The translations under genes and the position numbers were made by a program. The notes under the pieces were generated by a model. It was not told the DNA's origin, made no database searches, and saw only the letters and a program-made list of their open reading frames with translations. Shown piece after piece: positions 30,706-42,700 of a DNA stretch of 64,000 nt. The stretch comes from Ciona savignyi (taxonomy: Eukaryota > Chordata > Ascidiacea > Phlebobranchia > Cionidae): NCBI GenBank assembly GCA_000149265.1, contig CH003394.1, forward strand, positions 101,356-165,355. Direction: 5' to 3'. Within the stretch, counting starts at the first letter, position 1. Every line of letters begins with the position of its first letter.

Positions 30706-33700
30706 ATGACCGACTCTTTAGTTTTGCATCAGAGCACCAGGGAAAACATGTTTCCTGAAGAGGTGAGTAGAAGCGAATTTACACTATACCGACGTTGTGA
30801 CGACATCTACAGCTCAATATATGAACAATACAACTCCCATTCCTAACAGTAGTATTTATAATTTAACTTATCCGCTTACTCGGTTGTACGCACCGGACAA
30901 TAAGACTAATGGTTGTGCGATTACAAATATACTCCTGATAAAAAAAGCCACTATCGGGACAAACACTTAATGTTAGAACACTTGCATTTTCCAACCTTTG
31001 GGTTTAAACACCTTTGACATAATTGTAAATAGTTACCGTACCAGAAATTTATTTTTCTTGAACTAAATATGGATCTGAAATGGACAACATTATTAATGAC
31101 ATAGTTGTTTGGTTATATTAAAGTGTAATAAACTGAATAATAGAACAGCATCGTTTAAGATTAACACCTAGCCAAATGCTTTAGATGGATTTATTGATTT
31201 GTTTTTACAAATTGGTGGACATGCCCGAAAATAGATAAACACTTTTTTCCGCACTATTGTGTATAAAAATTACAGCAATTGTGTTATAAATGAAAATGTA
31301 TTTCTTTGTGATGTTTTGTTTAATACTCTGGCCCATTCCAAAATTGGCATAAGTTGTCTCTTGTATATATCACCTTCTATTACATTAGCATGGACGGGTC
31401 AGTAGTTGCACACTGGGTGGAATATTAGTTATAAAAGTTTATTGCTGTGATTACACAACTACCAAAAGTTTGTATTGTACACATTACACCAAAGTGCGTA
31501 GGCCATATCAGACCGCAAAATAATTATTTGAAGGTGCCTGTCATATGACCGGCAACGAACAAACAGCGCCGGTCAAATTGAAAAAGCGCCGGTCAAACGG
31601 GCATTACTTCACACAGTCGTAATTGTAGAGTATGCATGACGTCACGCCGTCGTAATTGTCGATTTAACATTTGCTTGGGGATGCGCCTAAACGTCAACGT
31701 CCATTTAAATACGCGGTACGAGGCGGTAGAATCAACGCTAATACCTTATCACGCGTCCGCGGTGAAATCTGATTAATCGGCGCTTTTTAAAGGAAAGCTT
31801 TATCTATTACGCTCTTCGTATTTTATTATTTGACGTGGTAACAAACGTCATTGCTCTGCGCCAATAAGCGTAATTTCGTTCTTGTTTTAAATGTATATTT
31901 TGTGCGGAACAAGTTCTATAGTAAACTTCCCTTTTATCCACGTTTAGATCGGTAAATTGTATCTTAATAAAGACCATTCACACGTTGATTGTCTGATGTA
32001 ACAAAGCGTCTGTGAATCCATAAACGTGTTTTTAAGGATAACCTTTAGTAAATAATAACAATAAAAGATATAATACAAAGCAGGAACCGGCGTCTGTAAT
32101 GCGCGTGTTATGCGATGTAATTATCAGCGCCGGTCAACATGACCGATGGAAGGTGTAAAGCGCCGGTCACGATAGCTCAAGTGCCGGTCAAATGACCGAT
32201 GAACGACCGTTATTTTGCGGTCTGCATATGGTTAAATATTAGCCCGATTATTGTAATGTTCATATGTCACCAATTGAAAATAATTACATTTAAATAATGA
32301 TTAACAAAATTATAAAGGTTTGTTGTCATTATAGTTTTAATATGACAGCTAAGGAATTAGGATGTTTAATATACAGTCTAAAATCAAATTTTAATTTACA
32401 TATGAAAACAACTCAAGTTTTTTTTTAAGTTTGTAGCAACAAAAAATTTGTAGTAACAAATTTGTGGCAACTACTTGATTCAGATCTGGATTTTGTAAAG
32501 GACCTTCATACTGCTAACAATTTTTAATTTTTTACTGGTATAGTATAACTCATTTTTGTTCGCTCAGAATGGAGAACCCTACCTTGAAATCATAGAAAAC
32601 CCGAAATCCCGTGGTTTCCGGTTCCGTTACACATGTGAAGGTCCGTCACACGGTGGCATACCAGGGGGGAGCAGCGATAAAAACAAGAAAACATTTCCAG
32701 CAGTGAAGGTGAATAAATGTTATCATTTATTAGTACTTGTCTGCTGTCTAGTGTCTACAGAACACGTATTAAGTAATCTAACATATGTGCGTAATAAAAT
32801 TAGCATTTGCAACTAATTATAATTTGAAAAGGTATTAATTTATAACCAAAAATTAATAATGAGGCATAGCTTGTATGTATTGGTATACATGTAACAGAAG
32901 ATATTTGATGTCGTGCACGTCCTTCAAATCTTGATATTTTTTATAAATCCGAAACCAACTGCTAACAAATAGGTGGAATTTCCCACGAAACTGATTCTTC
33001 GCAGTTTTTTGCATGGTTATCCTCAAGAGCAGCATTTAACAATTGGGTTGCCGAAAACTCCAAAATTACTTTGTCCGGACGGTGCCTAAAAATAGCTTTG
33101 GGAATTCCCACTTAAAACGTGACTGCTGGTTCATTGACAGTTATCTTTTTGCTGATTGTGTATTTTATTATTCAATAGCTATTGGTAGTGTACCGGAACT
33201 TTATAAGGAAGGTCATTGTGTTTATATTAAATTTTAAAAAAAGGTATTTGTCTCTTTTTAGCACTCCTTCCCACTTGATTTCACCTAATATGGTGAAAGC
33301 TGTTTACACACAACTTTAATGATTAATAGTCAATAATATATTTTAACTTATTTTTTGTTCTTTATGCCAAAAAGCACACATTAAAATTAACATGGTTATA
33401 CTATTTACTTCAAAATGATCAGGTTGACCAGTAATAAATTGAACACAATAGCTCTCCAATTCTTTACCCTTCTTTCATGACAAAAAGTTGTATTTTACCA
33501 CAGCAGTAAAGTAAATGTATTAATGATTAAAAAATTTGGACTTCTTCCGTTTATTATATATGCTCCTAATTCGACATGTGAAACACTGAATAGAATAATT
33601 CCATGTTTTCTTAATTAAAAAATTCCTTATTTTTAGATATGTAACTACCAAGGTTACGCTCGTATTGTCGTACAACTGGTTACGAATGAAGAAAACCCAC

Positions 33701-36700
33701 GTTTGCACCCCCATTCTCTGGTTGGTAAGCAGTGTCAGAATGGGATATGTACCGTACAGTGTGGACCCAAGGACATGACCGCCACGTAAGTAAAATTATT
33801 TTTAACACCAAAATCGATTTGGGTTTTAATTTTAGCCTTTTTTATTCATTTATATTATTTCTGTTTTATTTTCCCTTCGTCCCATAAAGTGTTACAACTT
33901 CCAAATGTTAAGACTTGATTTAAAAATTATAGACAAAAACCACCTGTTTTATTAACTTATAGGAAGTTTATTGAATTTTTGTAATCATTAAATGCAAATT
34001 GCAAACGAATATTGGTACAAAACTCCCCAAGTTCAGTAAAAAAAAATAAATGTCCCATAAAGATGAGTATAAGGTTTTGTTATTGGTGAATCTTATGGCA
34101 GTTTTTCTCTGCTTAGTTTATTTGTTGTCAGAAAAACATTGGCAACACTACAAAAATATAGGATCAAGTAAACATATGCCAACATAAACAACTAAATGCT
34201 AGTTCCTCTTACCTATTTAATCTTAATGACGTGGTTGTGTACAAAGTGATTTAGGTTCAGGTTCCTTAAACATGGTGTAATGTAATGTTACACAAACCTA
34301 GAGCCACACAGTATGAACTCACAATGATAAACAAACATAATTCTTGGTATACTAAGAATAAACCTGACAAATCTATGTTTAAAGCTTAATGCAACGATGA
34401 TATCATCATTTAACTTCTGCATTTCAAACATCAGTTCAAGAGTGATTTCTATTAGTTGTTAGCACTTTTGCACTTTCATAACCTTTTTATCTTCACTTTC
34501 AAAACCTATTTCATGCCCATAATAGACATTAATGCATTAATTTACTTGTCATGTAATTCAATAAAAATAAATGGAATACAGGTAAAGGGCAATATGGGTT
34601 ATCTGTTGTTTATTTTGTTAGAAACATGGCTTCAATTCAATTCTATATTAAGCATCATAATTAAATGCACTTTCCTAATTATCGCCTAACAAATGACTTC
34701 ATCATAAGTAAACTAATACTTTGATTGAAAAATCGTGTGTGATGTCACATCCTTAATCGGAACTATGCAAAAAACTGCAGTCGGAATAATTGGGCATTTA
34801 ATTTATAAAAATTCCAAAAACACTGTCAAAACAAAGTTAGAATGTTTTAAATTTTTCCCTTTCTTCGTATATTTGCCAAAAATATCCAACTGTGCAATAA
34901 TTTAAAAAGACGCTGTAACTATGCACTGGAAGAAATGTATAATTGTAAAATAGTGAAGAAGATCAACAGTAAGATATACAACAACATAGGTTTCACATAT
35001 ATAATAAACTACCAAATTATATAGCAATATAATAAATGAGTTGCTTTTCTTACAACATATTGCTTTTCTTACGACACAATTTTATTCGAATTTGGAAATG
35101 GGTTGAATCATAAAACGTACAGATTTTTATTCTATCTGGTGTATAATACAGGATATCCACACCTTAATCTCTCCCACTATGTTGACACATAACACCACCC
35201 AATGTATCCCCTCCTAGGTTCCCAAACCTCGGCATCCAGCACGTGACGAAGAAAAATGTGGCCACGATCTTAGAAGAGCGGTATATTGCTGCCGAGATGC
35301 AACTTAGTTCAATCAACGATGGCTTTCCCCAGGAAGTCCAACGGAACATCAAAGGTGAAATATTGATTGTGTTTAGGCATGTTGTCTATGTTTATTATGA
35401 TATAATCACCATGCTGATGTCTATATTTGTATAAGGTTATTAGACTGCATGTTGTATTGGCCACAGACTGCATGTTGTATTGGAGTGGAAAAATTAAGTT
35501 TTAATCAAGTTCAGTGTTGTATATTTTGTATACAGGCACTTAGTATATTTTGTAATTACCCACAGCAAAAGTTAAGAGAAAATTCAAAATAATTAAACTT
35601 TTAAAATTCCGTTTCATCTACAATATTTTCCACCTTATACTTCTTCATAAATGGCATAAATATCAATGTTAGTGGTTGGAAGTATGTTTTTAATCTAGGA
35701 AAGCTTAAGAGGAAAGTGGTTAAATTTATTTAAATGATCTTCAAGCTGTTGTTTGTATAAGTAGTCTGACCGATGAGCTCGTATGTTAGCATGTCAGACT
35801 GTCATCTGGAAAGTTGTGGGTTTAAATTCATTGCTAGCTAATCAGTTGTCTCCTTGGCAAGATACTTAGTGGACGCTGCTCGAACCAATTGCAATAATGG
35901 GTTAAACAAAAACTATATAATGTCTCTGACATAATGGTGATGATAAGATGGTGATCACCATCTTATCACATCTTTCATTGTCTCACCAAATAACCAGAAC
36001 AAACAATTTTTTTAGGTTTATTCGTTTTTCCCCTGATGTTAAATAAAAAAAGAAACAAATCACACCACAGGAACAGGGAAAGATGGCAAAACGATCAGTT
36101 GTTAAAACCTTTTCATGTAAAAAAAGAAAAGAAAACAAATCACAGGAATTTACTTTTATTTTATATTTCTGAGAGTCGACAAAAAAATGGAAACGAATCA
36201 AAACGAACGGTTGTTAAAACCTTTTCGTAAAAAAAACCAGAAAATAAAAAAAAATCAAAGGAAATGTTGTGGTTAGTTCCTTTTACTGAACGCCGTCAAA
36301 ACAAATAGTCTTTAAAACATTAAAAGAAAGAATTTGTTGCAGAGGAGGATCGAAAGAGAATCTCTGTGAAGGCAACAAGTGAAGCGAAATCCATCGATCT
36401 TTCCGTCGTCCGCCTCATGTTCATCGCCTATCTGCCTGACAGTAACGGCGCCTTCACCATCATGTTGAAACCTGTTATATCCGACGCCATTTTCGACAGC
36501 AGTACGTGATTTTGGTATCATATATGGTTTGACACAAGTAACAGGTTTATATACCTGGAAATCTACCTATTCGAATCAGTTTAGTTTCTAGTATTCTAGA
36601 ATCAATAATTTGTAAACTTTTTCTACGGCTCTGAAATAAACTTAAAAACTAAGCAGAAAACATTTTTCGTATTAATTTTATTAGGGAAATACAATTGCAT

Positions 36701-39700
36701 ATATGTTTAAAAAATGATTTTAATTTTTAATTATCATCATTGTTAACTAAAAAAATATTGTTTTTACTTTTTTAAATTCACATCAAAATTAATTAAAACT
36801 CTTTTTGTTCCACTATGAGCATTATGAACATTTAAAAAAATAAAATCGAATCATTTTCAATTCAAATCTTGATTCTGAAATGACATCTCTAGTTATACCC
36901 CCTTTTTTAAACAGGAATAGCTAAAAACTTTGTCTATATCTTCCTTTTTTAAATATCAGGATTTTACCCTTCTTTTTACGGTAACTAATTATAAAGCCAT
37001 GGCAGTCCAGTTGTTAGCATGGAGAACCACAATGGCGGGTGAAACCGTGGATAAAAACCGAGTAGCGGTTGTAGTTTCGGTGAACCAATTTTATTTCCTT
37101 GTTCATGTCCATCCACTGATATTTCCTATTGTTTTGAAATTTAAAAAATGTCTTCTACACTGAAAACGTTTAAAAATGTTGGAATAATTTGGTTTCAATG
37201 GCATAGCCAAATATTTGAGATTCCATTAAAAAATATTTTTAACGAGTCTCAATCTTTCTCCGCAGAGGCACCAAATGCGGCGACACTGAAAATTTGCCGG
37301 ATGGACTGCAACGCAGGCAGCGCTAGTGGTGGAGACGAGGTGTACTTGCTCTGCGACAAGGTTCAGAAAGGTGGGAAAATTTCCACTCTATTTATAGCAA
37401 CTCTGACTCATTGGCCCTTATGGTTTCTGTTATCCAATTTACAACCGATTATTTCGCTGTGTGCTAAGTTAACTTGACTGGGCACTTTATTCGCTGTAAG
37501 TATTCGCTTAAAATGCATTTAATTATAATGACAAAATATTCTCACAAATAAAGATACAGGTTACTAATATTAAACAAAACATTAAAATTTTAACTGAAAA
37601 CACTAAATTTAAAACTTTGTTTACAAATTCCAATACCAACCCGATATGTTTTTACAAATGTCATTATCGGTAAAATATACAACCCAAAAGATATGAGATA
37701 TGAAATCAAGCAACCAATATCAGGTTATCTTGGAATAACGTAACAATACCTACTACTGAAGTTGACTAAACATAAAAGGAAGTTCATTTTTACCCCTGTC
37801 CTCAGCCACAACCAAGCCCCAGTTTACGTATTACCTCTGTCCTTACCCACAACCAAGCCCCAAGTCCATGTATTACCTCTGTCCTAACTCACCCGCATAT
37901 TTACCCCACCTGCAGATGACATCCAGGTGGTATTCAGTGAGGAGGACATGCAGGGAAACAACATCTGGGAGGGTTACGGCAACTTCTCCCCCACCGATGT
38001 TCATCGTCAGTTCGCGATCGTGTTCAGGACACCACAGTACCGCGATGTTGACATTAAGCAGCCCGTTAATGTGCAGGTATTATGCTGCCTGTATGTTGGG
38101 GCAATCACAAGGGTCTACATCCCTGTGTTATTGTAAACGCTCCTACTAATGTAATGTTACCAATGCAATTGTGTAAATACGTAGTAGAAGAACAATAACC
38201 ATTAAATAACCGCTTTTTCAATTTACTGGCAAGTGTTAATTATTAAATTAAGGGTTAGTTTTTTAGCACAAATTGAGATAACAACTCTATCTTAGTCAGA
38301 GGGGTATGACCATGTGAATTGTCCGGTAATTTGGTATTATTGGAGCATTCGAAATATGGGCAACACACTTAACAAATAGTGATTTGCACAACTGTGTGTT
38401 GTTTAAGTCAACGATGTGTGCAATACATGAAAGAACAATTTCAAGCATGAAATCCTGTTAAAGGGACTCAACAAAATCCCGAAAATCACAAAATCCCCGT
38501 TTCAAACACTCAAAGAGCTTCAATATCGTGTTGCCTCCATTCTAACTGATGGGGAAACCCGTGCTGACTGGTATTAAGAATTCAGCAGGCTGGAAATTTC
38601 GCTAAGTGATCTCGGCCAAAACCACCCAATATAATTGAATAAACATGCAAACCGGTATATTCTGGCTATTTAACAATTTATAATTACACTAACTTTTCTT
38701 AGCCTAACTGTAAAAGTTATGATTGTTTAAATATATTGACTTTGTTTTTTTTCATAAGCTATTAAAGTTAATTGTAAATCAGGGTTTTTCAAATGACTTA
38801 CTTTAATTTGATCAAGATAAAGACAGAAAAGAATTTTTAAACATATGTCATTTAACGTATATTGGGATATTTCGATCTTTAAAATTTAATGACATGTTCG
38901 CAGGTTAGGAGAAACTGTAATACGTGGTTTTTAAAACAATTTATTCGCTTCAAAATAAAAACTCCCTCAAAAATCAATATTTATTATTTATGTCTGCACC
39001 CAAAAAATTTCCCAGGTAACTGTAATATATATTGAAGCAGATTATTCCCTTTACGGACTACCATACGGAACTAAAACTGGTGTCGACAGAATTTGAATAA
39101 CTGTTATCGATTTATTTGAATTTGTAGTCAATCTTTAACTAGAAGCATAGAAATAACCCTGTTTTTTTCTAAAATGGATATTACTAGGTTTTATGCTTTA
39201 AGATAGCGCAATGATTATGTAATAAATACACCACTTATAATCCCTGTGTATTAAAGCACTTGATGCTGTAACTTATAATTGATGCACCAAGTTTTGACTT
39301 GGTTTTCTATATTTGTAAAGTAATGGGCTAGTTTCCATATGAAACATACTTCTCAGCTGCTGGTTAGACCTGCAGAGCATGTAGTGAAAATGAATACTGC
39401 ATGCCATCTATCAGAATTAAAGTCTAAGTTTAATACAATAAGTTACTTCAGTTTGACTAAAATTCAATAATCCAATGTTTCAGGCAATCCGCTAAGTTCC
39501 TTGCCCAATGACACATCCATATATCCAGCGACAGGTTTTGAGAACAAATTTTAAGGCAATAATTATGACGAATGCTACAATGAACGGTGATAATAACATA
39601 ATTTAACATAATCACAATTCAGGTCCAACTACGGAGGAAATCAGACCACGAGGTATCAGAGGCCAAACCATTCACCTACCTTCCTAATAAATCCGGTAAC

Positions 39701-42700
39701 ATCCTTGTTTTTAAACTATTTAAAAATAATTAAGTGTTACCAGGGCTAGTTGTTTCTGTACGGGGGTAAATGCCCATTCAAAAGTAGACCGTCGTGTATA
39801 TAAGTGAGAACATTTCGGTGTGGACAATGTTACAAATTATAATATAATTTTGCAATCACCAAAATAAGCTAGTTCCAAGTTTTTTTTTTGTCACAAAAAA
39901 GATCAAATAGAATAAGGAATGAATAGGCAGGTGCTTTTCCTATTAAGTCTTAAGCTGCAAAGAAGCATTAAAAATCTAGAGGGTAATTCTTCTGTGTTTA
40001 CAGATCTGGAATTGATTGACAGAAAGCGAAGAAAACCGATGCCAGACTTCGTTGATCATCTTGGCAATGGAAACACTGGAGGTGAAACATGAATTTTTTC
40101 TTCTTATGAGATCACATTTCCCTTTTTTAGCATTTTTTACAAATCTCAACTCTTTAATCAACAATCTTTTTGGTGGTGTACTGATTCACAATCGGTACTC
40201 TCAGTTCTTGTTCCTCTTTGACCCACCTCCCTCTTTTATTTGTGTGACTTTTTCTCTTTCTCAGCATCAATTGTTATGCACTGTTTATAGAGTTTTGTTG
40301 TTTATTTTTAATCTTCTCTTTTCATTCTATATTGTCTTCTTTCATTATTACAATTACTCTTTATTATTTTTTGCCTTTTTTTCCTTTTTATTGCAATCTC
40401 TTTATTTCTTTTGCCTTTTTTCCCTGTTTATTGCAATCTCTTTATTATTTATTGCCTTTTTCTCTTTTTATTGCAATCTCTCTTTATTATTTATTGCCTT
40501 CTTCTTGCAGGATACTCCTTCGCCGCCGGCAGCAACGTCCAGCAGTCGTACAACTTCTCGTCCTCACCCGCGGGTGGTGACAACGGAGGGGGCAAGGTGA
40601 AGGAAGCAAGACGACCACCCGCCAAACAGCAGAACCCACAGAAGGGACCTATGGACCCCACTATGCTCCTCAAGCTCAACAGAATAAAAACAGAGCCGGT
40701 GAGCTGGGCAGTGTGTTTTTTTTATTCTATAATAACATTACGAACCATTTCAACCCTCCATACCTGGACAAATATGTGTCAGATTTAGATGATTCTTCAG
40801 TAAACGTATTAGGATAAGATTACTGTTGTTTATACCCAACTACAAATCATTTTAACCTTTCATACCTAAGGAAATATATGTCAGATTTACCTGTTTCTTT
40901 AGTAGTCGTATTAGGATGAAATAGTCCTGTTAATGACCACTACGGTTAATAATTAGTTAAAATTGAAACGGGTACCTGTCTAGTCTTAAGAAGTCGCAGT
41001 GAACCTTTGGTGTAAAGCTGCACTTACTAATGTATTATATGGTGATTACCTCCAACCAAACCCTATGTACTAACATTGGTGACATTTCAATTTGTTTTAC
41101 AGAGAAGTCCAGCACACTCACCCGCATATTCAAGTCAAATGCCTACAAATGCTTACATGCCACTCAAGGTTTGAATCTTAATTTACCATTATACATTCCT
41201 AAGCTTACTAAACACCATGGCATATACATATCCCGGACTGGACTATGCAAAGGGTAAAGCTTAATTGTGTCCTGTGCTATGGAAGGCACTGTTGCTTCTT
41301 GGGGTAGCATTGACTCTGTCTTAACAGAAGGCTTTGTTTTCAAAACTACTACTTGCTTTTCTTTTTGTATCTAATACATCATGCTGTTGTAATGGATCCA
41401 GAAACTAGAGAGAGATTGGACATGTGTTCATGTGTTATCCAGCGATAACTGTAACAAATCTTTATAAGAACACTGTGTTTTGCGGATTTTCTAACGATAA
41501 TGGTGTATATTTTCAATGTAAATTTTACCTCGTGTCAGAATACAAATGACACACACAACCATCAAGCTTATATTATAACGACAGTATATAGCCATTGACC
41601 GGGTGATATTTTTACTTCGACTTTAAATTTGACAAATTTTCTTCATTTCAGTCGGAGCCTTCTCCAATGGCGATGAGCGAAGGTGGTTCCCCTGCTTCGC
41701 AACCACCTCCGGTAAAATATTGCTCTACATTTCGGAAATGAAAAAATAATTATTTCAAGAGTTGATTGATTCTTATTTTTAAAGTAAAAATGCATTAACT
41801 CTAGCCAAACCTACCAAGAGCGATGTTTACTAATAAGTAATAATCCCAAACATTATGGTTTTGCTTAAAATTGTAATTTTAAAATAAAGCTAAACCTGTG
41901 CGATCTGCACTTTTGTACTGTTTAAAATCGCCTGGGTTGTGGTCCTAAATGGTTGCCTTCACCAATTGGAGTAATGGTTAAAATGTCTCATTCATATACA
42001 GCTCAATATTATAGCTCTGGTAACCCGACAGTGGGCACAAGGTAAATAAAAGTTTGCCTGTGTAATCACCCCCCTTGCATGTTTGAATAAACATAAACAA
42101 GACCATCATAATAAAACTCCCGGATTCATGTACATGAACAATAACAATCTCAACACAACAATACAATACACAGGATGAAGAATACTTCCCAGGTACCAGG
42201 ATTCCAATGCCACGCAATGTCCGACCACACACCGGAATTCCACAGGTTGTCTTAACCTTCTTATTGTGGTTTGAGCAACAAGTTAACCACTTTGTTCTAC
42301 ACCAGTGGTTTTCAACCTTTTTTGGTGCATGCCTTTCTTTGTCTATTTTGAATCTCTTAAGTTATGTGACATTTAGTATAAAATGCACCAATTCCTCTCT
42401 TGAAATCCTGAAATTCCTCCCTGGTTAAGAACCATTAAACTTGTTCCTGTCAGTTTAAATATTGTCCAGTTTTTTCATTAATAAATTGGCTGCGCTTGAT
42501 TCATGCTGTCGGTTTAATTTTGTGCAAACTTGTAATTTTCTGTAAATTTTGGAATACAATTTTGATTTCTCAATAATTTCTCAGCTGTTTCTGTTTGTGC
42601 CATCAGTGATTATTTTTGGTAGAAAAAGACTTTTTTTTCAGAATTAAAAAAAAAATTCTGAAAAAAAACAAAAAACTTGTTTAAAAAACTTTTTTTTCAG

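Larger units (their letters stand above)
32568..36501 (+). other. Rel homology domain, N-terminal DNA-binding half
   Basis: Exons 2-5, residues about 20-214. Residues 37-44 are RFRYTCEG, the Rel signature with the DNA-contacting, redox-sensitive Cys. It is followed by GPSHGG, then [49 protein letters not shown], and [15 protein letters not shown]. This order and wording match p50/p52 more closely than Rel/RelA. Confidence 0.97.
37266..39695 (+). other. Rel homology domain, dimerisation (IPT) half
   Basis: Exons 6-8, residues about 215-327: [65 protein letters not shown]-like RTPQYRD, and [20 protein letters not shown]. These are the canonical IPT/dimerisation segments of NF-kB proteins. Confidence 0.97.

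Noticed and set aside
37148..37477. 109-codon plus-strand frame as a separate small gene
   Set aside because: It is intron read-through around NF-kB exon 6 (37266-37370).
40016..40600. 194-codon plus-strand frame rich in Phe/Leu/Ser
   Set aside because: It runs through a T-rich tandem repeat and intron between two confirmed NF-kB exons; it is a composition artefact.
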